Shown piece after piece: positions 9,655 to 22,554 of a DNA stretch of 64,000 nt (its first letter is position 1; every line of letters begins with the position of its first letter). Source of the stretch: Scylla paramamosain (taxonomy: Eukaryota; Arthropoda; Malacostraca; Decapoda; Portunidae); assembly GCF_035594125.1 (NCBI RefSeq), contig NC_087192.1, positions 12,742,501 through 12,806,500 of the forward strand, written 5' to 3'. Under the pieces are notes generated by a model, which was not told where the DNA came from, did no database searches, and worked only from the letters and a program-made list of their open reading frames with translations. The translations under genes were made by a program, and so were the position numbers.

Positions 9655-10270
9655 CTCCAGCCAGCAGCACAGACTTGTAGCTTACACTCGGTAAAATTGT
9701 AATGAGTTTTCACATGACTGTGAAAATTTACAAGTAAAATTCTTCCCCAACACGAGGTTATGTATTCGTCAAAAGGGAAATGTGGACAGGAACGAATTTA
9801 CGACTGTGAGTGACAAAGTTGAAGACTGATTTAAAGTTAAAATATAAATACAAATCTTCACCAGCAGAAGGTGATGAGTTAGTCAAGAGGCGAATGTAGA
9901 TAAGAATTGGTGTAAAAGTGACAGTGACAAGAAAGAAGATTGATCTGATGTTTGCAGCACAGACTTGCATCTCATACTCGGTAAAAATGTAATGATTTCC
10001 AGCATGATTGCAAAAATATACGAGATCATGTATCGGCTAAGAATCGAAGGCAGATAAGAATGCATTTGCAGGATATGAGATTGATTTAATGTCTGCAGCA
10101 TAGAGCTGCATCTCAGACCCGCTAAGAATGTAATAACTTCTAATATGATTACGAAAATATACAAATAGAACTCTTCCCCAACTCGAGGTAACGTATTGGT
10201 CAAGAAGTGAAGGTAAAAAAAAAATAATAATCTACAAGTGTGAGTGACAAGGAAGGAAATCGATTTTTTG
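9655..10270. repeat. Diverged tandem repeat, about four partial units
   Basis: Recurring blocks include GCAGCACAGACTTG near 9664 and 9955 (variant near 10097), CTCGGTAAAAATGTAATGA, TTCTTCCCCAACACGAGG near 9738 and 10171 (a diverged form near 9853), and GTGAGTGACAAGGAAG. Units are roughly 115-190 bases and have internal deletions. There is no coding capacity, and the origin is unknown. Confidence 0.65.
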
Positions 10271-10723
10271 CTAAAATATGTTTGCAATGTTAGAGTTCAC
10301 TAATGTTTACTTGTTACTTGGTGCCTCAGAAATGCTTAAATTGGAGTATATTTCTAAACCTTTACATAACATAACTTTTATACTTTATCTGCTTTTTTAC
10401 TAATAAAAGTTGTAAGTGAAACGACAAAGAACAATTTGATAGCATATAGTATACGCATGACAACCAACATGATCGTTAAGTATTCATTACTTAGTCAAGA
10501 AGCAAACTCGCTAATCTGCTAACTGCTGACTGACTAAAAGGCTCAGTAATTGGCTAAAAGGTCCATTACGGTGAGAGCTTCAGCTTCAAAGACACGAGCG
10601 ATTTAAGGTCGCGGGAGGAAATACATATGTAACAGAGACCAGCACGAGGCGGAGAGAGAAAACATGGAATGAGAGGACTGGGACCAGCCAGAGGACGAGG
10701 ACGAGGACGAGGACAAGGACGAG

Positions 10724-12416
<1,693 letters not shown>

Positions 12417-12474
<58 letters not shown>
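12417..12474 (+). repeat. (GA)n microsatellite
   Basis: About 28 GA units without interruption. Confidence 0.98.
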
Positions 12475-12476
<2 letters not shown>

Positions 12477-12694
12477 TACGTTTAGTGCGCAGTCGCGTTC
12501 ATGTAGTACATTCAAAGAGTACAGAAGGAAAACGGATTGTGCGCCATCGTCTCAGGAGGAGAACTTAAATAAACTCATTCTTGTGTATTTCGGGGCTGTG
12601 GCCGAGACGTCAGCTTACAAATGGGATTGTGGGTTTGGTGCCTTGGCTGGTATCGGGGCCATCCAATACACGAAATGGCACTGCAAGGAGGTAC

Positions 12695-12738
12695 AGGAGG
12701 AAGAGGAGGAGGAGGAGGAGGAGGAGGAGGAGGAGGAG
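12695..12738 (+). repeat. (GAG)n microsatellite
   Basis: Purine triplet run inside a 77-codon open frame (12583-12816). The Glu tract is the repeat itself. The flanking residues resemble no known family, so I do not call a gene. Confidence 0.9.
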
Positions 12739-12938
12739 AAAAAGCCAAGAGGAAGCGAGGGCGGAAGGAAAAGTAAGGATGGCAAAGAGTTAGATGCAAT
12801 TGGATTGGAAAGGTAAAGCCTTAGCGCACCTTGAAGGAAAAACGAGTATTAAACAAGATTGAGATCACTTGCGAGGCGTGGTGTTAGTTCAGATGAGTCC
12901 CGCCCTGAAAAGATGTTGTTTGACTTGTTTGTATACAT

Positions 12939-12940
<2 letters not shown>

Positions 12941-13022
<82 letters not shown>
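12941..13022 (+). repeat. (CT)n microsatellite
   Basis: About 40 CT units, on the strand opposite to the GA tracts at 10.8 and 12.4 kb. Confidence 0.98.
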
Positions 13023-13026
<4 letters not shown>

Positions 13027-13343
13027 CAATATCTGCTTCACTCACTGCCACACGCTCTTCCCTTCCTTGGTCATAACTACTGACGAGGATTTGGCCACAC
13101 TAGCTAAGGGAGAGTTGTGGCCGTACTGTTGTTGAGATGAAGGAAGTGGTAGTGGTGATAGAGGTGGGGGTTGTAGAAAACGAAGATTTATGGAAATGCA
13201 AAGAATGTGTGTCCGAATAAGCGGTAGTTTTTCTTCATTTCTTTTTTTCTTTTCTCTTTTTTTCTCTTTTTTTTCTTTACCCTTGGATGCACGTGTGTTT
13301 GTATTTTTTGTGTGTTTTTCACGGATTTTTATGCAGTTTTACT

Positions 13344-13346
<3 letters not shown>

Positions 13347-13410
<64 letters not shown>
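13347..13410 (+). repeat. (CT)n microsatellite
   Basis: About 32 CT units. With the tract at 12.95 kb it makes two CT arrays within 400 bases. Confidence 0.98.
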
Positions 13411-13413
<3 letters not shown>

Positions 13414-14337
13414 CTCACACACCACAAAGCCAAAACAAGGGAATTAATACATCAGTCTCGCACTCTATATTCTGGCAAGTACTCATTTGCATAACACACT
13501 GCTCACAGACCACGCGCGTCAAGGTGTGTTAATCAGGTGAACGGGATTATCTTTCCGGTTACCGACGCCTCGAATGCTGATGAAAGGAAAACCCTGCCTG
13601 ACTGTTTAAGCTCCTGCTGGTGCTGCTGTTGCTGCTTCCCCCAACTGCCTTTGTTTCACTCAGCTGCTTTGTTCACGTATAAATAATTTCTGCTTTGGAA
13701 AACTTGTTAATATTGTTTTGGGTGAAATGGAGTGCCTTTTTTTTCTTCCTTTGAGTAGATGAGTTTGGTCTATTATGCTGTTTTTCATAATTACTTTGTT
13801 CTCTGTGTTTCATGCGCTCACTTACATTGTTATATAGTTTATCATTGTTACATTGTTATAGAGTTTATTATTTTGATTATATTTTTAGTGCATCATGCAC
13901 GTGTTTCTTTTAGTGGAGTGCAGAGAGAAAAAAAAAATGCATGAAGTAAAATTATTGCAGTTCATTATTTCCTCTATTTTATTTCCAATTTCTTTTTTAA
14001 TCTATTTAATATTTTTTTTACATTCATCTATTTATTTGTCACTTCTTTAATTTATTTCAAATCATTTATCTCTTCCTTTCCAATAATTTCATGTGTTCAT
14101 GTTATGTACAATTAATTAGTTTGCTACAGTTCAAAGGAGTCGCAGTGATATTAGTTTTTTCTCACCGGAGTTTTGCAAAGAAACATTAGACAGAAACACG
14201 AGAAGCGCTCACGTTCACTCACACTAGATTTGATATTATTATTGATATGAACTAAGTAAGTATATCAGCACTTCATTACTTCATTGTTGGTGTTGTTCAG
14301 TGTGTAACTGTATGGCTTTTATTAATTCTTGTTTCAG
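13411..14337. other. Region without a recognised gene
   Basis: AT- and T-rich spacer. No domain, RNA gene or repeat family is recognised. Confidence 0.45.
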
Positions 14338-14425
14338 TTTCGTTTATACTAGTTCGGTGGATAAGGAGATGAAGTCTTGGGGTGTCAACGTCCCTAGCAG
14401 CAGCAGGACAAACGCCTCCATACAG
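14338..14425 (+). other. Candidate internal exon, 88 bases
   Basis: A good 3' splice site (TTAATTCTTGTTTCAG, ending at 14337) and a strong donor (TACAG|GTGAGG at 14425/14426) bracket 88 bases. One frame is open throughout, including VDKEMKSWGVNVP. The encoded stretch matches no family I know, and no partner exon is identified. Chance pairs of splice sites are common, so this is weak. Confidence 0.3.
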
Positions 14426-14650
14426 GTGAGGTTCCTGCTCCTGTCTCAAGCCTTCCTATGACTGCATACATACTGCTCTCTTGGGTGTCGTGTTTATAAG
14501 TTATCAAAATGTGTACGCTACATTTATTATAGTTCTGGTAATGATCTATTTTGTATTTAAATCCTTTTCATGCTATTCTGACGTGTTTACTCTGCCTGCA
14601 GGTATGTACTAAGTGTTTTTGTGTATACGTAGTAGAACTTAGATATAGAT

Positions 14651-14657
14651 ACTACTA

Positions 14658-14730
<73 letters not shown>
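14651..14730 (+). repeat. (CTA)n then (CTG)n compound microsatellite
   Basis: About 21 ACT/CTA triplets followed by about six CTG triplets. Tyr and Cys runs in overlapping frames are artefacts. Confidence 0.95.
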
Positions 14731-14731
<1 letters not shown>

Positions 14732-14904
14732 CGCGTCACCCTCCATTCTGCAGCTCTCGTTACGGGTCTGCTAAGTTACTACCGGATAAAAACTCTGAAC
14801 CATCGTTTTCATTATATTACTTTATCATGTATCGCTTGATTAAAAGTATTTACAGTTTTCCGATATTTGCCATCGGTCTGCAGTTTTCTGTACTTGATAT
14901 TATG

Positions 14905-14940
14905 CACCACCACCACTACCACCACCACCACCACCACCAC
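14905..14940 (+). repeat. (CAC)n microsatellite
   Basis: About 12 CAC triplets with one CTA variant, followed by CCGGCCAC-containing direct repeats up to about 14975. Confidence 0.95.
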
Positions 14941-14975
14941 TTCGGCCACTCCGGCCACCACCACTCCGGCCACTC

Positions 14976-15780
14976 TGTCGGTACCCCTCTGGTGATTCTT
15001 GACACTGCTCCACTCCCCGGCGTCTCCTCGCTCCTCTGCGCGTGTGGTCTGTGAGTGTGTGTTATATCGACTCAAATCTCCCCTTCAAACACACAAAATA
15101 CTTAATAACAACTGTAGTGTTGGACATTGTGTATAATAACTTGTTGCGTTAATCAACCACATGGGAACATTAGTATTTATTGAAAGGTGAGGTAGGCCAC
15201 TAATTTAACAGCATTCTGTCAGCTTGTACGAAAAGAAGCTTGGAATCCATAGTTTGGCCAGACCTTTATGTGCGTGCGTGCGTGCGTGTTTTTTTTTTTT
15301 TTTTTAATTATGAACAAGGAATCTTAGAGTCACGTGAAGCCACTGGAGTTTGCGTCTTCCTTCCCACGCCGAACGAAAGGCAGTTCCTAACTAAGCTACT
15401 TATTATTCCCTAGGTTAATTTGCACCAGGATTACCTCGCCTCGTAGTTCCCTTGTCTGCGGCGCAATTCATCTTCTCGTTTGCTCAATGTCAAATAAATT
15501 AATTCATTGAGTGATTCATCCTCATTATTGTTATATTAGCTCATCACTATGCAAGTTGTGCTCTGTATGAATCGCCGGTAGTTTGATTTTTTTTATTTTC
15601 ACTGTTGATTTGTTTCTCGGGAAAAAAAAAAGGAAAGAGAAGAAACTTTTCTTTTGTTGCATTTAAGGAATTGGGCACAAAGAGCGAGGCTGGGATGAAT
15701 AGGAATGTGAGTGTGGCGCGGAGGATGACAAAGGAATGGTAATGAGGCGCATCAAACAACATTAACGAACAAGAACATCA
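14976..15780. other. Region without a recognised gene
   Basis: Contains a GTGC repeat near 15271-15289 and a T-run at 15290-15305. No supported coding or RNA feature. Confidence 0.45.
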
Positions 15781-15809
15781 TCACCACTACCACCACCACC
15801 ACCACTACC

Positions 15810-15841
<32 letters not shown>
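15781..15841 (+). repeat. (CAC)n then (AAC)n compound microsatellite
   Basis: About eight CAC/CTAC triplets followed by about 11 AAC triplets. Confidence 0.95.
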
Positions 15842-15843
<2 letters not shown>

Positions 15844-16080
15844 TAACTTCAGAGACGGAAGAGCCTTTCATGGATACGAAAACAACAAAAATCAATATTT
15901 CATAAGAACATGAAAAAAGGAGCTGGACAAGACACACAGTTATAAGACCAGACAACAGACAGAGGAAAAAAAAGTGTGACTGAGTGCGTGGAAACACCAG
16001 GTGACAGAGGGCTCCTCGACACCAGGTGGAGAGAAGAGATGGAAGAGTTTGCAGACTGTGCCGTGAGTCTTGGGAAATGG

Positions 16081-16118
<38 letters not shown>

Positions 16119-17183
16119 GAGAGAGATCTGTGCCTGCCAGTGACTTGTGATGGCTGGTCGATACTGATCATTTCACACCTTTACAGTCTGCAGAGAATTG
16201 ACATCATATTCTACAAAATGTATCAGGAAAAAAAAAAAAAAGCATTTGGATTAATGATCAGGCTGTTAGTGCCGAGTTTTCAGGGAGCTCTGAAAGAAGG
16301 TCAACTAAATTTATGGACTGCACCGATACGTGGATATTGTAAATAGCTGTTTTATAGGACTACCATATGTATGTCTAGTAGCTTCTTAAAGATTCTCTAA
16401 TTTTCTTCTGCATGTTTCTCTTATCTTTGGCCAGGGAAGTAAAACAATTGTAACTGCAATAGATGAGTAGCTACGGATGATTCTGAACGCTCTGTTTATG
16501 AAAAAATACCATCCTTAACCAACGGAATCCCAAATAAATAAAACACACCTTACAAATCATAAAGTTAAAGAAAATAAATAATAGCATAAATATTAACATA
16601 AATATTAACATTAATCATGTAGACCCAATCTTCATCTCATCTAAGGTAACTGAAGTAATTACTAACGTACATTCATACATTCTACACTAATTAGCACGGA
16701 CCATTCACGTGGAAGAAAAATGCAACCCATTTCCACTCTCATATCCTTCCTTAATAGTGCAATGATATTTACCGTACATTTTTTCTTTCATAATGAGGTT
16801 GACGGGGCGCAATGAAGGGAGAGCTGAAAGGAACTTGAAAGGAAGATAGAAGGGGATGAATAAGTGAAAGACCAGGAGGAAGAGGAGAGTCAGGAGGATC
16901 TCTGTGAGAGAGAGCGGCGATATGAAAGGCGTGCAGGAAGCGATAGAGGCGTAAAGAAGAGGAAACGAGAGGGAAAGGTGAGGTCGCAATGGAACCGAGG
17001 AGACGAGTGTGCAGTCTAATAAATTATCAAGTGAGGAAGTTTTCAGGGACGCTAAACAGGTGCTGAGGATGCGGCCGAGGCTTGTGGGGAAGATATGAAA
17101 GGGAGGAATAGAGGCAGAAAGAGAGGGAGAGAAGAGAGTGAGGGAGAATAATGTCGAAGGTGAGAAATGGTGGAAAAGAGGAC
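15842..17183. other. Region without a recognised gene; GA tract and purine-rich edge
   Basis: Holds a (GA)n tract at 16086-16115 and a purine-rich segment at about 16795-17183 that ends exactly where the satellite array begins. The 171-codon minus-strand frame 16705-17220 is Ser/Leu/Phe/Pro-rich because of that purine bias and runs into satellite, so it is not called a gene. Confidence 0.5.
16086..16115 (+). repeat. (GA)n microsatellite
   Basis: About 15 GA units. Confidence 0.95.
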
Positions 17184-20100
17184 TTTGTATGCATTTTGGG
17201 GTTTTGGTAACTAAACACAAAGAAAAACACTCACAGTAGGTTTTTGGTAAAATTATTCCGTTTCTCCATATATATAAATATTATTATTATATTAATATAT
17301 AATATAATATATTAATATATAATATAATATATAATATATAATATTATATATTATATATTATATTATAAACATTATCGTTTTGGTAAATAACAAGCTCAAA
17401 AAAACACTCTTAATAAACTTTTCTGTTAATATCGTTTTATTTCAAAATATCGGGTAATTTGCATGCATTTTGGCGTTTTGGTACCTTTCAAGCTCGAAAA
17501 CACTTAAAACACCCGTTTTTGGTAATGTTCTGTTCCTCCATAAAGATTGTTTTGGAGTGTTTTAGAGATTTGGTACGTAATAAGCTCAAAAACACGCAAA
17601 AGACACGTTTTTGATAATGTTTTATTTTCCCATGTATAGTGTTTTCCATTCTTATCAGCGTTTTGATGTAAAAAAAACAAAACAAATGACACGTTTCTGG
17701 TAAAATCGTTTTATTACCCTAAATAGGATATTTTGCATGCATTTTGTCGTCTTTTTACCTAACAAGATGGAAAACGCTTAAAACACACAAGTTCGTAATG
17801 TTGTTCTATTTGCCCATGAATGGCGTTTTGCATGCATTTTAACGTTTTAGTACGTAAGCAGAAAAAAAAACAAAAGAATGTTCTTTATTTTTCCCACACA
17901 GCGTGCTTTGTATGCACTTAAGCGTTTTGGTACCTAACAAGCACAAAAACACACATAATATATTTTTTTCTAATAAATTTGTTCTGTTTCTTCATGTTGG
18001 CTACTTTGTATGCATTTTGGCGTTTTAGTACCTAACATAGGGGAAAACACTCATAATACACGTGTTTGGTAATGTTCTGTTTCCTCGATAGGGTGATTTG
18101 TATGCATTTTGGAGTTTTATTATCTAACATTGCGAAAAAAAAAACTCATAATACACGCTTTGGTAACGTTGTTCTGTTTCTTTATATAGAATGTTATTCA
18201 TATATTTTTGAGTTTTGGTGAAAATCTCATAATGCACTTCTCTGTTAATATCGTTTCGTTTCCTAATATCGGGTAATATGCATGTATTTTAGTGTTTTCC
18301 GATCTAAAAAAGCTGAAAAACATTCAATACAAATGTTGTTTCTCCATAAAAAAAAAGTTATTTTCCACGCGTTTGAGCGTTTTGGTACGTAAGAAGCTAA
18401 AAAAAAAAAATTAAAATTTCAGCGATATGGTGCTTAATATACCCCAAAACAACCCATATGACAATTTTCTGGTAATGTCGTTCCGTTACTGCATCGAGGG
18501 TTCTTTGCATGTATTTTGGCATTTTGGTACTTATGAAGCTCAAAAACACTCAAAATACACGTTTTTGGCAATGTTGTCCTGTTTCTCCATTACACGTTAT
18601 TTTGTATGCGTTTTAACGTGTTTGTACATAAGAAATAGAAAAAAAAACATTTTTTAAAATTTTTTCCCATATAGGGTGCTTTGCTTGCACTTTGTCATTT
18701 TGGTACCTAACAAGCTCCAAAATTTTCATAACACACGATATTGGTAATGTTGTTCTGTTTCTTCATTTAGGGTTCTTTATATATATTTTGTCGTTTTGGT
18801 ACCTGACATGGGGATATCGTTAATATCGTTTCGTTTCCCTATATAAGGTATTTTGCATGAATTTTGGCGTTTTATTACCTAATAAGCTCAAGAAAAAAAA
18901 TCAAAACACCTTTTTCCTAACGTTCTTCTGTTTCTTTAATAAAGGGTGGTTTCGACGCATTTTAAAGTTTCGGTACGTAATAAGCTCAAAACACACAAAA
19001 AAAGTTTTTGATAAAGTTGTTTTGTTTTACTATATAGAGTATTTTCCATGTCTTTTTTTTTTTTTTTTCTAGCGTTAGGTGCCTACTATGCTTAAAAGTA
19101 ACAAAACAACACGTTTCCGGGAATGTCGTTTCGTTGCCCGAAATAGGGTGGTTTACATATATTTTGAAAATTTTGATTATAACAAGCTGGAAAACACTCA
19201 AAGCACACGTTTTTTGGTAATGTTGTTCTGTTTCTCAATAAAGGGCGTTTTGTATGCGTTTTAGCGTTTTGGTTTGTCAGTAGCTGATAAACATCCAAAA
19301 GAGACGTTATTGGTAATCTTGTTTTCTTTTCCCATTTAAGGTGCCTCTCATTTTCTTGCGCGTTTGAGTACCTAAGAAGTAAAAAAAAAAAAAAACACAC
19401 ACTCGATATACACGCTTTTTGGTAATGTTGTTTCTCCGCATAGAGTACTATACGCTTGTTTTAGCGTTTTGTTACCCAAGAAGCTGAAAAAGACTCATAA
19501 TACACGTTTCCGTTGATAATGTTTCACTTACTCATATCAACTACTTTGCATGCGTTTCGATCTTTTACTAAAAAGCTAAGAAAAAAATCAAAACACCTGT
19601 TTTTGTATTTTTTTTTTTTCTGTTTCTCCATAAAAGGTGTTTTGCACGCGTGTTACCGATTTCGTACGTAAGAAGCTCATAAACACTCAAAAGACACGTT
19701 TTTGATAATACGTTTCTTAATGCCGGATGCTTTGTCTGCATTTTGGCGTTTTGTGGCCTAACATTTGGAAAAAAATCTCATAAAACACGTTTTTGGTAAA
19801 GTTCTTGCTTCTCGATATAGAGTGCTCTTCACGTGTTTTAGAGGTTTAGTACGTAAGAGACTGGAAAAGATTCATAACACAATTTTCTGTCAATATCGTA
19901 TCATTTCCCCATATCGGGTACTTTGCTTTGGCTTTTTTTTTTTTTTGGTACCTAACAAATTCAAAATCACATAAAACGCAGTATTTTTGCTAATTTTGCT
20001 CTGTTTCTAAATAAAGGGTGTTTTGGACGCATTTTAACATTTTGGTCCATAAGCTTAAAAACAAAAGACACGTTTCTGATAATGTTTTCTTTTCCTATTT

Positions 20101-21627
20101 AGCGTGTTTTCCATTCTTTTAAACAAAAACACCCAAATGACACATTTCACGTAAAGCTGTTTTGTTACCCCATAGACGATGATTTGCATGTATTTTGGCG
20201 TTTTGGTAACTAGGAAGTTCAAAAACAGTGTTGTCCTGTTTCTATATAAAAGCTGTTTTGCATGTGTTTTAGCGTTTGGTACGTAAGAAGCTCAAAACAC
20301 TCAAAAGAGTAACTTTTTTTTTTTCAAATTTTTTTTTTCTCAAAAGTACCCATAATACAAATTCTTTGGTAATATTGGTATGTTTCTTTATATAGGCTGC
20401 TTTGTATGTATGTTAACGTTTTTGTACCTAACATGAGGACAAACAGTATAAATACTCGTTCTTTTTCTCCATATAGAGATCTATTCATGTGATTTAGCAT
20501 TTTGGTACCTAAGAAGCTAAAAAAAAAAATACTCATAATACACTTTTTCTTTTAATATAATTTCGTTTCCCCATATTCCGCGTGTTCTTTGCATGCATTT
20601 TGGCGTTTTTTTTTTACCTAAAAGCTCAAAAACTTTCAAAACACCCTTTTTGCTAATGTTGTTCTATTTCTATATAAAAATCGTTTCAGTCGCGTTTTAG
20701 CTATTAAGTACGTAAGAAGATCAAAAACACTCAAAAGACACGTTTTTCATAGTTATTTTCACCCATATATAGTATTTTGCATTCTTTTTAGCGTTTTGGA
20801 GCATAATGTGCTCAAAAAACACAAAATAACACGTTTTTGTTAAAATCCTTTCCTTTCCCTGTATAAAATACCTTGCATGCCTTCTGTGGTCTTATATAAG
20901 AAGCTCTTATGTAAGAAGCTCAGAAACACATACAAGACCTGTTTTTTTTTTATTTTTTATATAATATTGTTTGATTTCCCAAGTAGGGTGTTTTCCATGC
21001 TTTTTTTTTTATCGTTTTAGTGCCTATTACGCATAAAATAAAAAAAACATGTTTATGGTAATGTGTATGGTGAAATAGTATGTTTTACATATATTTTGAC
21101 ATTTTGGTACCTATTGAGATCAAAAACTCTCAAAATGCACGTTTGGGGTAATGTTATTATTTTCCTTAATAAAGTGTGTTTGGAATGCGTTTTAGAGTTT
21201 TAGTATGAAAGAAACTGAAAAAAAACTCAAAAGATACGTTTTTAATAATGTTGTCTTCTTTTCCCATATAGGGTACTTAAACAAACACTTTGGCGATTTG
21301 GTACCTAAAAAGCTCAAAAACACTCAGAAGACACTTTTCTGGTAATGTTTCCTTTTCCCATATGCCTCTCATTGAATTTTGGTATGTAACAAGTTTTAAA
21401 AGATACAATATAAACGTTTTTTGGTAATGTTGTTTTGTTTTTCCATACAGGGTGCTATTCGTGTGTTTTAGCATTTTATTATCTAAGAAGCTAAAAAGCA
21501 CCAATAAAAAGCATTCCTGTTAATATCGTTTCGTTTCCTCAAATAGGGTCTTTTGCATGGATTTTGGTGTTTTTGTACATGACAAGGTAGGAAACACTCT
21601 AATCATACACTTTTTGGTAATTTTTTC
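17184..21627 (+). repeat. Satellite array, family I, plus orientation
   Basis: Tandem monomers of about 92-96 bases. Landmarks in order are GGTACCTAACAAGCTC, AAAAACACTCAAAA, ACACGTTTTTGGTAATGTT, CTGTTTCTCCATAAAGGG, GCATGCATTTT and GGCGTTTT. Family I is marked by monomers reading TCTGTTAATATCGTTTCG. Variant types recur in a rough order of six, about 0.56 kb, with missing units. The left edge at 17184 is abrupt against purine-rich unique DNA. Monomers are well diverged from each other. No gene is present. Confidence 0.9.
17263..17365 (+). repeat. AT-rich simple repeat near the array edge
   Basis: Irregular TA/ATT/AATAT repeats, all A and T, about 80 bases inside the left edge of the satellite array. 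The paralogous segment at 58.98 kb lacks it. Confidence 0.9.
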
Positions 21628-22554
21628 TGCACTTTTCCACGTCTTTTCATAGACGTCCAACCCTTCAGGAGGTAAACATATCACGCAGGGAAGCCACAGA
21701 ACGCTTGACTTCTGATCTTTCTAAAATTTCTGATTGGGACAGAGCAAACTTGGTATTGTTCAATGCCTCAAAAACTCAATTCCTCCATCTATCAACTCGA
21801 CACAACCTTCCAGACAACTATCCCCTCTTCTTCAATGACACTCAACTGTCCCCCTCTTCTACACTGAACATCCTCGGTCTGTCCTTTACTTATAATCTGA
21901 ACTGGAAACTTCACATTTCATCTCTAGCTAAAACAGCTTCTATGAAGTTAGATGTTCTGAAACGTCTCCGCCAGTTTTTCTCACCTCCCCCCAGCTGCTA
22001 ACTCTGTACAAGGGCCTTATCCGTCCATGTATGGAGTATGCTTCACATGTCTGGGGGGGTTCCACTCATATTGCTCTTCTAGAAAGGGTGGAATCAAAAG
22101 CTTTTCGTCTCATCAACTCCTCTCCTCTAACTGACTGTCTTCAGCCTCTCTCTCACCACCGCAATGTTGCATAGCTAGCTGTCTTCTACCGCTATTTTCA
22201 TGGTAACTGCTCTTCCGATCTTGCTAACTGCATGCCTCCCCTCCTTCCGCGGCCTCGCTGCACAAGACTTTCTTCTTTCTCTCACCCCTATTCTGTCCAC
22301 CTCTCTAACGCAAGAGTTAACCAGTATTCTCAATCAGTCATCCCTTTCTCTGGTAAACTCTGGAACTCCCTGCCTGCTTTTGTATTTCCACCTTCCTATG
22401 ACTTGAATTCCTTCAAGAGGGAGGTTTCAAGACACTTATTCATCAATTTTTGACCACTGCTTTGACCCTTTTATGGGACTGGCATTTCAGTGGGCATTTT
22501 TTTATTAGATTTTTGTTGCCCTTGGCCAGTGTCCTTCCTACATAAAAAAAAAAA
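21628..22554 (+). mobile_element. Jockey-like LINE copy C (3' fragment) inserted in satellite
   Basis: Begins abruptly just after the position of the RT active site, at the sequence coding [12 protein letters not shown] residues. It runs to the 3' UTR and an A-rich tail at about 22541-22554. Alignment by eye to copy B is close throughout. The left flank is plus-oriented satellite and the right flank is minus-oriented satellite, so the insertion sits on an array inversion point. No target-site duplication is evident. Confidence 0.85.
21705..22453 (+). pseudogene. RT C-terminal fragment of LINE copy C
   Basis: Open from 21705 to 22001 ([20 protein letters not shown] through LKRLRQFF), then a frameshift where copy B continues to LLTLYKGL. 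The last piece, 22232-22453, encodes [16 protein letters not shown] residues to the end. Stops and indels between them leave it non-functional. It lacks the catalytic palm motifs. Confidence 0.8.

Noticed and set aside
12583..12816. 77-codon frame with a poly-Glu tract
   Set aside because: The Glu tract is the GAG repeat, and the flanks are too short and unlike any known protein to support a gene.
14551..15054. 167-codon frame with Tyr, Cys and His runs
   Set aside because: The runs are the CTA, CTG and CAC triplet repeats; the connecting residues match no family.
16705..17220. 171-codon minus-strand open frame
   Set aside because: It lies over a purine-rich strand that yields Ser/Leu/Phe/Pro runs, begins within satellite sequence, and shows no domain.
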